Shown here one piece after another: positions 33,024 through 41,753 of a stretch of DNA of 64,000 bases; position 1 is the first letter of the stretch, and each line of letters begins with the position of its first letter. Where the stretch lies: contig NZ_CP107880.1 in the NCBI RefSeq assembly GCF_036013745.1, forward strand, positions 7,564,001 to 7,628,000. The letters run 5' to 3'. This DNA comes from Streptomyces sp. NBC_00483 (GTDB taxonomy: Bacteria; Actinomycetota; Actinomycetes; Streptomycetales; Streptomycetaceae). The translations under genes were made by a program, and so were the position numbers. The notes below the pieces were generated by a model, which was given only the letters and a program-made list of their open reading frames with translations, had not been told where the DNA came from and ran no database searches.

Positions 33024-34343
33024 CTAGACCAGTTCCCCGTTGCGTGCCACCACGTGGCCCCCGTGCACGACCACGTCCCGCTGCGGCATGTCCACCACGA
33101 CCTGAGGCACGCACTCGCCCCGCAACAGCGCAAAGTCCGCCGGATCCCCCGGCTTGAACTCCACCCGGGGCAGCCCCATGACATCCGCACCGCCATGCGC
33201 CCCCGCCGTAAAGCACGCGGCAAGCTCATCGTCGAGGCGTACATCGGTGACCCAGCCGAGGAGGTGCGCCCGGTGCAACATGTCCGCGTTGCCGAACGGG
33301 CTCCAGGAGTCCCGCACCCCGTCCGACCCGAGCCCGACCCGCACCCCGTGCTCCTTCAGCTTGGCGATGGGCAGCACCAGCTCCGCACTCGGCGCGACCG
33401 TGGTGAGGGCGATGTCCAGGTCCGACAAGTCCTCTGCCATTGCCGCCAGTTCGGCATCCTTCAAGAGCGGCAGGCAGAAGACGTGGCTCACCGTCACCTT
33501 GCCCCGCAGCGACAGCGACCTCGTGCGCTCGATGATGCCGCGCAGCACCTTCGTGCCCTTCTCGTCGCGGTCGTGGAGGTGGATGTCGACGCCGACGCCG
33601 TAGCGGTCCGCGAGGTCGAAGACCAGGTCGAGCTGTTCGTCCATGGCGTTGTCGAAGCTGATCGGGTCGATGCCGCCGATCATGTCGACGAGCCCGTTCC
33701 GCGCCGCCGTCCTCAACAGCTCCGCGGTGCCCGGCGTGCGCACCACCCCGTGCTGCGGGAACGCCACGATCTGCACGTCGAGCGCGTCCGCGAGCCGGTC
33801 CCGCGCCTGCGCGATGCCCTCGACCCCGGCCAGGCCGTACGCGGGCGCCACGTCCGCGTGCGCCCGCATCGCGCGGGTACCGCGGGTCACCGCGTGTGCC
33901 ATCAGGCCGTACGCCCGCTCGCCGACCGGGCGCTTCTGCGTACGGAACACCTCGACGTCCTGCTCGCAGTAGTCGGCGATGCCGTCCGCCGGCTTGCGCG
34001 AGATCCAGTCGCTGCCCCAGGTCGTCTTGTCGGGATGGATGTGCGCGTCCACCAGGGAGGGCAGGGCGATCCGGCCGCCACCGTCGACGATCTTCGCGTG
34101 GGCTGGGGCGGGCCCGTCCGTGAACTTCCCGTCTACCACGGTCAGATCCACTGACTCCCGGGCACCGAAGGGCCGGACGTCACGGAAGACCACGGCCCTG
34201 CCGGGACGACGGGCCTCCGCGGCCTGCGCCTGCGCCTGCTTCTGAGACTGTGCCTGCGCCTGTGTTGCCGTCGCTCCAAGGGCCGCTCCGCCGATCGATG
34301 CCGCACCCGCGAGGACGCCGCGCCGGGACAGGGGAGGAGTCAT
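33024..34343 (-). CDS. Tat-exported amidohydrolase of the cytosine deaminase/AtzC group
   Basis: The 439-residue protein has a twin-arginine signal (SRRGVLAGAASIGG, with ATATQAQAQ near the cleavage point), then a Gln/Ala-rich linker and an amidohydrolase barrel. Metal motifs are VDAHIHPDK (the cytosine deaminase-type HxH in strand 1), a His in DIHLHDRD, a His in VSHVFCLPL and the catalytic Asp in GSDGVRDSWSPFG. The last block is characteristic of cytosine deaminase-like enzymes. Export through Tat fits a folded metalloenzyme acting outside the cell. A GAAGGAG ribosome site precedes ATG 34343. A second Tat amidohydrolase lies upstream. Confidence 0.88.
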   Translation of the reverse strand: MTPPLSRRGVLAGAASIGGAALGATATQAQAQSQKQAQAQAAEARRPGRAVVFRDVRPFGARESVDLTVVDGKFTDGPAPAHAKIVDGGGRIALPSLVDAHIHPDKTTWGSDWISRKPADGIADYCEQDVEVFRTQKRPVGERAYGLMAHAVTRGTRAMRAHADVAPAYGLAGVEGIAQARDRLADALDVQIVAFPQHGVVRTPGTAELLRTAARNGLVDMIGGIDPISFDNAMDEQLDLVFDLADRYGVGVDIHLHDRDEKGTKVLRGIIERTRSLSLRGKVTVSHVFCLPLLKDAELAAMAEDLSDLDIALTTVAPSAELVLPIAKLKEHGVRVGLGSDGVRDSWSPFGNADMLHRAHLLGWVTDVRLDDELAACFTAGAHGGADVMGLPRVEFKPGDPADFALLRGECVPQVVVDMPQRDVVVHGGHVVARNGELV

Positions 34344-34464
34344 GCCGTTCTCCTTCGTTCGAGGGGGAATGCGAGGGGAAGGTGACTGTGCGAGTGAAAG
34401 TGACTGGATCGGTGATGGGGAAGGTGGCCAGGTAGGTGACCGAGCAGGTGACCGCGTCCTCCGC

Positions 34465-35745
34465 TCAGACCGCGATGCCCGAACGCACCACACCCACCGG
34501 CTTCTTGAGCACCGACACATCGGCCAGCGGGTCGCCGTCGACCAGCAGCACGTCACCCGCGCTGCCGCGCGCGAGGCGGCCCACGGTGCCTTCGAGGCCG
34601 AGCAGCTTCGCCGCGCCCGTGGTGGCCGTACGGATCGCGTCGAGCGCGCTCAGCCCCGCCGAGTGCATCAGCTCGACCTCGCCGCCGATCGGGTCCACGG
34701 TGCCGCCGGAGGAGTCCGTGCCGGCGGCCAGCGGCACACCCATCTCGTGCGCGGCCAGCGCCGCCTTCTTGAGCAGCGGCAGATAGGTGCGGCCGCGCTC
34801 GTCCAGGACCGGGTCGTCGGAGCCGATCATGCCCGCGATGGCGCTGAGGGTCGGGGTGAAGAACGTGCCGCGGCGGCGCATCTCGGCCAGCGTGCGCTCA
34901 CTGACGAACGCGCCGTGCTCCAGGGAGTGGATGCCCGCGACCACCGCGTCGTGGCAGCCCTTTTCGCTGTAGCTGTGGCAGAGCACGCCCTTGCCGCCGC
35001 GCTTGGCGGCCGCGACGATCTCGGACAGCTGCTCGCGCGAGTAGACCTGCTCCAGCGGGTCCTGCTCGGCAAGGCCCGCACGCTCGTTGACCCGCGTCTT
35101 GATGACGTCGGCGCCGCGCTTGAGGTTCACCTCGACGACGCGGCGCAGCGCCTCGGCGGACCGCACGCCGTCCTTGAGGCGGGCCAGCGGGGTGAGGTCC
35201 GGGTCGCCGAGGACCGTGTCGCCGAGGTCGGGCGTGACGAAGATGCCGGCGGCCTTCAGGCGGGGCGCCAGTTCGGGGGCCTGGCGGGCCAACTCCCGTA
35301 CGGCGATGTCCTGGTAGAAGTTCGTGGAGCCGCTGCGCGCGCTGGTGGCGCCCTTGCGGACCGCGTCGAGGGCCTCGGTCGCGGTGTTGAGGTGGATGTG
35401 CGCGTCGACGAGTCCGGGCAGCACCCAGCGGCCGTGCGCGGCGAGGCGCGGCACGTCCTTGGGCACGTCGACGCGGCCACGGGCGCCGGCCGCGCGCACC
35501 ACGCCGTCGCGGATCACGACGACCGCGTCCTCGGTCACCTCGCCGGTGGCCGGGTCGAGCAGGGTGCCGCCGTCGACGACCAGGTCACCGGCGCGGGGTG
35601 CGGCGGCCGGGCGGCGGGGTGCGGCGGATGCCGTGGCCGCGCCGGAGCCGAGGGCGGTCGCGGTGCCCGCGAGCACGGCGGACGCGGCGAGGACGCCGCG
35701 GCGGGTCAGTCGGCTGGACGGCGGCTCGGCGGGCTCGACGCACAT
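34465..35745 (-). CDS. Tat-exported amidohydrolase (imidazolonepropionase/prolidase-like)
   Basis: The 426-residue protein has a Tat-type signal (SSRLTRRGVLAASAVLAG) ending near ATASAAPRR. The barrel shows VDAHIHLN (HxH metal motif), a Lys in DVIKTRVNE, His residues in LCHSYSEKG and HSLEHGAF, and the catalytic Asp in AAGTDSSGG. It closes with GDVLLVDGDPL. It is distant from the first amidohydrolase, so this is not a simple duplication. A GTATAC site just upstream and the GntR gene beyond suggest local regulation. ATG 35745 follows a GGAG site. Confidence 0.87.
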   Translation of the reverse strand: MCVEPAEPPSSRLTRRGVLAASAVLAGTATALGSGAATASAAPRRPAAAPRAGDLVVDGGTLLDPATGEVTEDAVVVIRDGVVRAAGARGRVDVPKDVPRLAAHGRWVLPGLVDAHIHLNTATEALDAVRKGATSARSGSTNFYQDIAVRELARQAPELAPRLKAAGIFVTPDLGDTVLGDPDLTPLARLKDGVRSAEALRRVVEVNLKRGADVIKTRVNERAGLAEQDPLEQVYSREQLSEIVAAAKRGGKGVLCHSYSEKGCHDAVVAGIHSLEHGAFVSERTLAEMRRRGTFFTPTLSAIAGMIGSDDPVLDERGRTYLPLLKKAALAAHEMGVPLAAGTDSSGGTVDPIGGEVELMHSAGLSALDAIRTATTGAAKLLGLEGTVGRLARGSAGDVLLVDGDPLADVSVLKKPVGVVRSGIAV

Positions 35746-35789
35746 GGGGGCTCCTGGCGGGGATCTACGAGATGAGCTGGCCCGCCTTT

Positions 35790-35800
35790 TTGTATACCAA
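35790..35800. promoter_or_regulatory. Candidate GntR operator before the amidohydrolase genes
   Basis: TTGTATACCAA is one mismatch from the FadR-type consensus TNGTNNNACNA and overlaps a TATACA -10-like hexamer 46 bases before the amidohydrolase start. An inverted copy of its core, GGTATACAA, lies at 35897-35905 inside the end of the GntR gene, so looping is possible. Confidence 0.5.
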
Positions 35801-35884
35801 GCCCGAGCGCGCGACAAGGCTGCCCCCGCCTATGCGGCTAAAGGTCCTGTTTGTGCAGCGAGCGCCCCGCAAGTGCCCGAGGGT

Positions 35885-36583
35885 TCACTGGTCCCCGGTA
35901 TACAAAGTGGTGTCGCCGAACAGCGACCGCAGTGCGACCGCCCGACTGTCCCTGACATGCAGCAGCGAGCTCGCCGCCGCCAACTCCTCGTCGCCCGCCG
36001 CGATGTGCCGGAAGATGTCCGCGTGCTGCGCCCGCATGTGCGCGGGCTCCTCGCGCAGCCCGAACAGCAGCTGCAGCTGCCAGCTCAACTGCTCCATCGT
36101 GCGGGCGAGCAGCGGGTTTCCGCCGAGCGCCACGATCTCCTCGTGGAACTCGGTGTGCGCGGCCACCTCGCGGGGGCCTTCGTCGGCCGCGGCCGCCCGC
36201 TCGGCCCGGTCGAGGCAGGCGCGCAGCGGCTCCAGGGAAGGCGGGTCCTGCGCCGTGAGCGCCCGCGCCGCGAGCCGCGAGGCCTGCACGGCGAGCGGCT
36301 CCCACACCTCGTACAGATGACGCACATCGGTCCGCTCCAGGCGGCGCACCCGCACGCCACTGCGCGGCAGCAGTTCCAGCAGGCCCTCGGCGACGAGCGC
36401 GCGCAGCGCCTCCCGCACCGGGACCCGCGACATCCGCAGCTCCTCGGCGACCTCCCGCTCCACGAGCCGCGCGCCCATCGGGTAGCGGCGGTCCACGATG
36501 CGCTGCCGCACCGCCTCCCGCGCCTGTGCGCTCAGGGACGTACGCCCCTCGTCCGACCCCGCCGTGCTGCCCGCCACGTGCAC
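35885..36583 (-). CDS. GntR-family regulator, FCD (FadR) subfamily
   Basis: The 232-residue protein has an N-terminal winged helix (RYPMGARLVEREVAEELRMSRVPVREALRALVAEGLLELLPRSG in parts, about 35-75) and an all-helical FCD ligand domain with HTEFHEEIV supplying the usual Asp/His metal-binding region. It lies directly upstream of and in line with the two Tat amidohydrolases, with GTATAC sites around the junction. It is therefore a likely regulator of their expression in response to an organic acid-like ligand (inference). Confidence 0.88.
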   Translation of the reverse strand: MHVAGSTAGSDEGRTSLSAQAREAVRQRIVDRRYPMGARLVEREVAEELRMSRVPVREALRALVAEGLLELLPRSGVRVRRLERTDVRHLYEVWEPLAVQASRLAARALTAQDPPSLEPLRACLDRAERAAAADEGPREVAAHTEFHEEIVALGGNPLLARTMEQLSWQLQLLFGLREEPAHMRAQHADIFRHIAAGDEELAAASSLLHVRDSRAVALRSLFGDTTLYTGDQ

Positions 36584-36632
36584 CGTCCTTCGCCCGTCGT
36601 GCCCCGGGCGAGGATACGTGCCGCGCCGCCGG

Positions 36633-37007
36633 TCAGGCCTGTGCGGCGGATCCTTCGGGCTGTACCTGACGGTCCACGTACTCGAAGACCGAGCCGTCGG
36701 GGTGCATCGCGATCAGATTGCGGCCCGCCGGGCTCGGCACCGGGCCCGCGATGACCTTGGCGCCGGAGGCGGCGAGCAGCGTGCCGGCCTGTTCGACATC
36801 GGCGACCGCGATCGTCGCCGCGACCTTGCGCAGCACGTCGATCTCCGCCTTGGGGCCGCTCATGAGCAGGAAGCAGCCGACCGCGGCCACCGAGACCCCG
36901 CCGCGCTCGAACCGCAGCGCTTCGCTGCCAGTGAGGTTCTCGTAGAACGTGACCGAGGACTCCAGGTCCTCGACGCAGATGCGCAGCGTGGTTCCCAGGA
37001 TTTCCAT
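36633..37007 (-). CDS. VOC-superfamily (glyoxalase-like) protein
   Basis: The 124-residue protein has the paired beta-alpha-beta-beta-beta units of the vicinal oxygen chelate fold: TTLRICVEDLESSVTFYENLTG and TIAVADVEQAGTLLAASGAKVI. A C-terminal FEYVDRQ carries a conserved Glu. It could be a dioxygenase, a lyase or a resistance-type binding protein; the substrate is unknown. It is divergent from the holin-like gene. Confidence 0.82.
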   Translation of the reverse strand: MEILGTTLRICVEDLESSVTFYENLTGSEALRFERGGVSVAAVGCFLLMSGPKAEIDVLRKVAATIAVADVEQAGTLLAASGAKVIAGPVPSPAGRNLIAMHPDGSVFEYVDRQVQPEGSAAQA

Positions 37008-37109
37008 GGGGAGAAGCCTAGTCGGACGGGCCCGGGGCGCGTGATCGTTTCACGGAAGCGGGCGCGACGGCCGTCGTTACGCGGCGCGGGGCACGGGTAC
37101 CCGGCGCGC

Positions 37110-37466
37110 ATGGAACGCATGGGCGAACACATCAACGAGCAGTTGGCCGACGAGCTGGCCGGACGGGTCACGCACGCCGTGCGCGAGTCGCTGCGCGAGG
37201 AGTTCACCGCGAGCATGCGGGCGCAGCGCCGCAGGGCCATCCTGTACGCGGGAGCCGGCGCCGCCGCGCTGTACGCGGGGGCGGCCGTGGCGCTCGCGAT
37301 CGGGCTCGTCCTTGCCCTCGGCATGCCGGACTGGGGTGCGGCCCTGGTGGTCGCCGTGGTGCTTGGCATCGCGGCGTACGTGCTGCGGGGCGCGGCGCGG
37401 CCCGGACGGCCCCCGGCGCCCGACGCGCCGCCGATGCCGACCGCACCGCCGACGCCGGGAGCATGA
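37110..37466 (+). CDS. Holin-X-like small membrane protein
   Basis: The 118-residue protein has an amphipathic charged N-terminal helix (HINEQLADELAGRVTHAVRESL), two transmembrane helices at about 47-68 and 75-92 (ILYAGAGAAALYAGAAVALA and DWGAALVVAVVLGIAAYVL) and a Pro-rich tail. This matches the actinobacterial Holin-X / phage-holin-like family, whose members in operons like this are usually membrane proteins of unknown function rather than lysis proteins. Its stop overlaps the next ATG by 4 bases. Confidence 0.75.
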   Translation: MERMGEHINEQLADELAGRVTHAVRESLREEFTASMRAQRRRAILYAGAGAAALYAGAAVALAIGLVLALGMPDWGAALVVAVVLGIAAYVLRGAARPGRPPAPDAPPMPTAPPTPGA

Positions 37467-38872
37467 GCACCGTGAGCCGATCCCGAGTCGTCGTTGTCGG
37501 TGCCGGGTTCGCCGGATACCGGGCCGCCCGCATGCTGACGCGGGTGGCCCGCGACAGGGCCGACGTCACCCTGCTCAACCCCACCGACTACTTTCTCTAC
37601 CTCCCTCTGTTGCCGCAGGTGGCCGCGGGCGCGCTCGAGCCGCGACGGGTGACCGTGTCGCTGTCCGGGACGCTGCCGCACGTGCGGCGTGTGCTCGGTG
37701 AGGCCGACGGCGTGGACCTCGACGGGCACGTCGTCTCGTACACGGACCCGGAGGGCGGGCGCGGCACCCTGGAGTACGACCGCCTCGTGCTGGCCGTCGG
37801 CAGCGTGAACAAGCTGTTGCCGGTGCCGGGCGTCGCCGAGCACGCGCACGGCTTCCGCGGCATGCCGGAGGCGCTGTACCTGCGGGACCACGTGACCCGC
37901 CAGATCGAGCTCGCCGCGGCCGCGGACAGCCCGGAGGAGTGTCGGGCCCGCTGCACCTTCGTCGTGGTCGGCGCCGGCTACACCGGCACCGAAGTCGCCG
38001 CGCAGGGGCAGCTGTTGACCGACGCGCTGGTGAAGAAACAGCCGCTGCCCCACGGGATCCGCCCGCGCTGGATGCTGCTCGACATCGCGCCGCGCGTCCT
38101 GCCGGAACTCGACCAGCACCTCTCCCGGACCGCCGACAGCGTGCTGCGCCGGCGCGGCGTCGAGATACGGAACAGGACCTCCGTGAAGGAGGCCACGAAG
38201 GCCGGAGTCCTGCTGGACGACGGCGAGTTCGTCGACACCCGTACGCTCGTGTGGTGCGTCGGCGTCCGCCCCGATCCGCTCGTCGCCGAACTCGGGCCGC
38301 CCCTCGAACGGGGGCGGCTGCTCGTCGACCCGTATCTGAACGTGCCCGGCCACCCCGAGGTGTTCGCGTGCGGCGACGCGGCCGCGGTGCCCGATCTGGA
38401 GAAGCCGGGCGAGTACACGCCGATGACCGCGCAGCACGCCTGGCGGCAGGGGCGCGTCGCGGGTCTGAACGTCGCGGCGTCCCTCGGCAAGGGTGAGCGC
38501 CGCGAGTACCGGCACAAGGACCTCGGCTTCACCGTCGACCTCGGTGGCGTGCAGGCCGCCGCGAACCCGCTCGGTATCCCGCTGTCGGGTCCGATCGCGG
38601 GCGCCGTCACCCGCGGCTACCACCTGGCCGCGATGCCCGGGAACCGGGTGCGGGTCGCCGCGGACTGGCTGCTCGACTCCGTACTGCCGCGCCAGGCCGT
38701 CCAGTTGGGCCTCGTCCGCTCCTGGTCCGTGCCGCTCGACACGGCCTCGCCGGAGCTGGCCCGCGTACCCGACGACAGCCGCGACGACCACAGTCGCGAC
38801 GACCACAGCCGCGACGAAGGCAGTCGCGACAAGCAAAAGGCAGAACAGCACGACCAAGGAGGTGCCTCGTGA
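37463..38872 (+). CDS. NDH-2-like FAD-dependent NAD(P)H dehydrogenase
   Basis: The 469-residue protein has two dinucleotide-binding sites: VVVVGAGFAGYRAARML at residue 9 for FAD and FVVVGAGYTGTEVAAQ near 170 for NAD(P)H. Further blocks are YDRLVLAVGSVNK and HPEVFACGDAAAVPD. The C-terminal amphipathic part (GYHLAAMPGNRVRVAADWLL) is typical of membrane-bound type II NADH dehydrogenases. The tail has an unusual charged repeat, DDSRDDHSRDDHSRDEGSRD. It is coupled by ATGA to the holin-like gene and by GTGA to the transketolase gene. Confidence 0.87.
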   Translation: MSTVSRSRVVVVGAGFAGYRAARMLTRVARDRADVTLLNPTDYFLYLPLLPQVAAGALEPRRVTVSLSGTLPHVRRVLGEADGVDLDGHVVSYTDPEGGRGTLEYDRLVLAVGSVNKLLPVPGVAEHAHGFRGMPEALYLRDHVTRQIELAAAADSPEECRARCTFVVVGAGYTGTEVAAQGQLLTDALVKKQPLPHGIRPRWMLLDIAPRVLPELDQHLSRTADSVLRRRGVEIRNRTSVKEATKAGVLLDDGEFVDTRTLVWCVGVRPDPLVAELGPPLERGRLLVDPYLNVPGHPEVFACGDAAAVPDLEKPGEYTPMTAQHAWRQGRVAGLNVAASLGKGERREYRHKDLGFTVDLGGVQAAANPLGIPLSGPIAGAVTRGYHLAAMPGNRVRVAADWLLDSVLPRQAVQLGLVRSWSVPLDTASPELARVPDDSRDDHSRDDHSRDEGSRDKQKAEQHDQGGAS

Positions 38873-40728
38873 CCACCACGTACAGCGACGCCGAACTTCA
38901 GGCACTCGGGCAGCAGTTGAGGGTCGACTCGGTCCGCGCGGCCGACGCCGCGGGCTCCGGGCACCCCACCTCGTCGATGTCCGCCGCCGACCTGATGGCC
39001 GTCCTCCTCGGTCGCCACTTCCGCTACGACTTCGACCGCCCCGCCCACCCCGGCAACGACCGCTTCGTCCTCTCCAAGGGGCACGCCTCGCCGCTCCTGT
39101 ACTCGGCGTACAAGGCGGTCGGCGCGATCAACGACACCGAGCTGCTCACCTTCCGCAAGCAGGGCAGCCGGCTCGAGGGGCATCCGACGCCGCGGCGCCT
39201 GCCGTGGGTCGAGACGGCCACCGGATCGCTCGGCCAGGGGCTCCCCGTCGCGGCCGGCATCGCCTGGTCGGGCAAGCGGCTCGACCGGGTCGGCTACCAG
39301 GTGTATGTCCTGTGCGGGGACAGCGAGTTGGCGGAGGGCTCGGTGTGGGAGGCCGCCGAGTACGCCGGGTACGAGCAGCTCGACAACCTCACCGCGATCG
39401 TCGACGTCAACCGGCTCGGCCAGCGCGGACCCACCCGGCACGGCCACGACCTCGACGCCTACGCCCGCCGCTTCAAGGCCTTCGACTGGCACACCATCGT
39501 CATCGACGGGCACGACGTGGCGGAGATCGACCGCGCGTACGCGGAGGCCGCATCGACCGTCGGCCGGCCCACGGCGATCCTCGCCCGCACCCTCAAGGGC
39601 AAGGGTGTCGCGGCGGTGGAGGACCGCGAGGGCGCGCACGGCAAGCCGCTGCCGGACGCCGCGGAGGCCATCGAGGAGCTCGGCGGCGACCGCGGCGTAC
39701 GCGTGTCGGTGCAGGAGCCGCCGGCCGCGCGCATCCTGCACGCGGTGCGCAGCGGGCGCCTCGACCTGCCGCGCTTCGACGTCGGCGACGAGGTCGCCAC
39801 CCGCGACGCCTACGGACAGGCGCTCACCGCCCTCGGTTCCGCGCGCGGCGACGTCGTCGCGCTCGACGGCGAGGTCGGTGACTCCACGCGCACGGAGATG
39901 TTCGCGAAGGAGCACCCCGAGCGGTACGGCGAGCTCTACATCGCCGAGCAGCAACTCATCGCCACGAGCGTGGGGTTGAGCGCCCGTGGGTGGCTTCCGT
40001 ACGCGGGGACCTTCGCGGCGTTCCTCACCCGCGCGCACGACTTCATCCGCATGGCGTCCATCAGCGGGGCGGACATCAACCTCGTCGGTTCGCACGCGGG
40101 CGTCGCGATCGGGCAGGACGGCCCGTCCCAAATGGGTCTCGAGGACCTGGCGATGTTCCGTGCGATCCACGACACCACCGTCCTCTACCCCTGCGACGCG
40201 AACCAGACTGCCCAACTCATCGCGAACATGGCCGACTTGACCGGAATCCGCTACCTGCGTACGTCGCGCGGGGCGGCGCCGGTGATCTACCCGCCGCACG
40301 AGGAGTTCCCGGTGGGCGGCAGCAAGGTGCTGCGCTCCGGGGACGGTGACCGGGTGACGGTCGTCGCGGCGGGTGTCACGGTCCATGAGGCGCTGAAGGC
40401 GGCGGACGAGCTGGCCGCGGCGGGCATTCCGGTCCGCGTGATCGACCTGTACTCGGTGAAGCCGGTCGACCGGCGCACTTTGCGGGAGGCGGCGCGGGCC
40501 ACCGGGTGTCTGCTGACGGTGGAGGACCACCGGGAGCAGGGTGGCATCGGGGACGCGGTCGCGGAGGCCTTCTCCGACGGGGAGCCGGCTCCGAGGTTCG
40601 TGCGGTTGGGGGTCCGTACGATGCCGGGGTCTGCGACGCCGGGGGAGGAGTTGGCGGCGGCGGGTATCGATGCGGCGGGGATCGTGGCGGCGGTCGGCTT
40701 GCTGGTCGAGCACGCGGTGACGTCATGA
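38869..40728 (+). CDS. tkt: Transketolase
   Basis: The 619-residue thiamine-diphosphate enzyme transfers two-carbon ketol units in the pentose phosphate pathway. N-terminal blocks are SGHPTSSMSAADLM and SKGHASPLLYSAYKAVG. The TPP/Mg motif begins GDSELAEGSVWEAAEYA, with GDS in place of the usual GDG, and ends in DVNRLGQ. The middle domain holds the catalytic Glu in YIAEQQLIATSVGLS. The C-terminal domain follows. It is the last gene of a three-gene coupled operon and is probably a paralogue rather than the main pentose-pathway enzyme (inference). Confidence 0.92.
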   Translation: MTTTYSDAELQALGQQLRVDSVRAADAAGSGHPTSSMSAADLMAVLLGRHFRYDFDRPAHPGNDRFVLSKGHASPLLYSAYKAVGAINDTELLTFRKQGSRLEGHPTPRRLPWVETATGSLGQGLPVAAGIAWSGKRLDRVGYQVYVLCGDSELAEGSVWEAAEYAGYEQLDNLTAIVDVNRLGQRGPTRHGHDLDAYARRFKAFDWHTIVIDGHDVAEIDRAYAEAASTVGRPTAILARTLKGKGVAAVEDREGAHGKPLPDAAEAIEELGGDRGVRVSVQEPPAARILHAVRSGRLDLPRFDVGDEVATRDAYGQALTALGSARGDVVALDGEVGDSTRTEMFAKEHPERYGELYIAEQQLIATSVGLSARGWLPYAGTFAAFLTRAHDFIRMASISGADINLVGSHAGVAIGQDGPSQMGLEDLAMFRAIHDTTVLYPCDANQTAQLIANMADLTGIRYLRTSRGAAPVIYPPHEEFPVGGSKVLRSGDGDRVTVVAAGVTVHEALKAADELAAAGIPVRVIDLYSVKPVDRRTLREAARATGCLLTVEDHREQGGIGDAVAEAFSDGEPAPRFVRLGVRTMPGSATPGEELAAAGIDAAGIVAAVGLLVEHAVTS

Positions 40729-40744
40729 CCCCGTGGTTACGCCC

Positions 40745-40913
40745 CTGGGGCTCCGCCCCAGACCCCGCGCCTCAATCGCCGGCGGGGCTTAAAAGATCGG
40801 GGCTCTGCCCCGGACCCCGCGAGTCTCGTCCCAGAGCGGGGCTTGAAATATCAAGCCCCGCCGGCGATTGAGGCGCGGGGGCCGGGGCAGAGCCCCGCAG
40901 CCGTAACGCCGGT
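40745..40913. repeat. Three copies of the dispersed repeat, two reversed and one forward
   Basis: Reverse-oriented copies lie at 40745-40790 and 40798-40845. A forward copy runs from 40852 to 40913. The oppositely oriented pair can fold into a long hairpin and probably terminates transketolase transcription. Confidence 0.85.
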
Positions 40914-40952
40914 GCAGCGGATCAGGAAGGAGGCCCCCCAAGACGGACCACC

Positions 40953-41276
40953 GTGACGTGGAAGTTCAGCGGCCCGTGCGACGACACCGCCACCCTGATC
41001 TTCCTCGTCGACCAGGCCGCCCTCACCCTGCACCGCTGGCTGTCCCGCGTCGACGACATCGACCACCCCGACCGGCTGGTCTTCGACCTTGACCCGTACG
41101 AGGACGGGAACGGGGACGACTTCGAGGCGGTGCGCGAGGCCGCCCGCCAACTGCACGCGCTGCTGTACGAACTGGGCCTGCCCAGCGCCCCGATGGCCAC
41201 CGGCTCCCGCGGCGTCCACGTCGTCGGCAGGGGCCGCTCGCTCGGCCCGGCCTGGAGCAAACTCCGGTCACGGTAG
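40953..41276 (+). pseudogene. Fragment of a LigD-type primase-polymerase domain
   Basis: The 107-residue frame matches only the middle of the LigD polymerase domain. VDDIDHPDRLVFDLDPYED carries the catalytic DxD metal residues (FDLDP), followed by AVREAARQLHALLYELGLPS and TGSRGVHVV. About 100 residues at the N-side and more than 100 at the C-side of the usual domain are absent, and the end (GRGRSLGPAWSKLRSR) no longer resembles the family. A GGAAGGAGG site precedes the GTG. It lies between dispersed repeats and the gas vesicle genes and is most likely the remnant of a deleted gene. Confidence 0.72.
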
Positions 41277-41329
41277 GGGAGTTGAGGTTTGCTTCGGGGG
41301 GTTGTGGAGACTCGGTGACCGAGGCTGCC

Positions 41330-41671
41330 ATGACATACACAAAGAAGACGCAAGCGTCGTCGGAGCGAGAGCCCGACGACGAAGAGACCACCGAGGCGGG
41401 CGGCGCACCAGGCCCGATGGAAGTGCTGCGCGAGGCGCGCACCCAGCTGGCGGAGCTCACCGGGATGGCGGCCGAGACGGTGTCGTCCTTCGAACGCACC
41501 GAGGACGGCTGGGAGTTGGAGATCGAGGTGCTCGAAATGGCCCGGGTCCCCGACACCATGAGCCTGCTGGCGAGCTACCAGGTGAGCCTGGACCCGCACG
41601 GCGTCCTGACCGGCTACCGGCGCATCCGCCGCTACGAGCGGGGACGCTCCGAGTCGGCACACGGCCAATAG
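41330..41671 (+). CDS. gvpO: Gas vesicle accessory protein GvpO
   Basis: The 113-residue protein has an acidic, disordered N-terminus and a C-terminal domain typical of GvpO: VLREARTQLAELTGMAAETVSSFE and WELEIEVLEMARVPDT followed by YRRIRRYERGRS. GvpO is needed for vesicle formation in haloarchaea, but its molecular role is unclear. The ATG at 41330 follows GAGG; a GTG 15 bases upstream is an alternative. It is the first gene of the cluster, 82 bases before gvpA. Confidence 0.9.
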   Translation: MTYTKKTQASSEREPDDEETTEAGGAPGPMEVLREARTQLAELTGMAAETVSSFERTEDGWELEIEVLEMARVPDTMSLLASYQVSLDPHGVLTGYRRIRRYERGRSESAHGQ

Positions 41672-41753
41672 GCCCCCGCGCCCCGCCTCGAACGACCGCG
41701 CATCGAACGCTGCGCACTACACAGACCTACACAGACAGGGAGGGCCGGCCTTC

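Noticed and set aside
33013..33032. A DasR-site-like sequence (GTGGCTAGACCAGT).
   Set aside because: It lacks one base of the symmetrical consensus and lies over the stop codon of the amidohydrolase gene, downstream of both neighbours.
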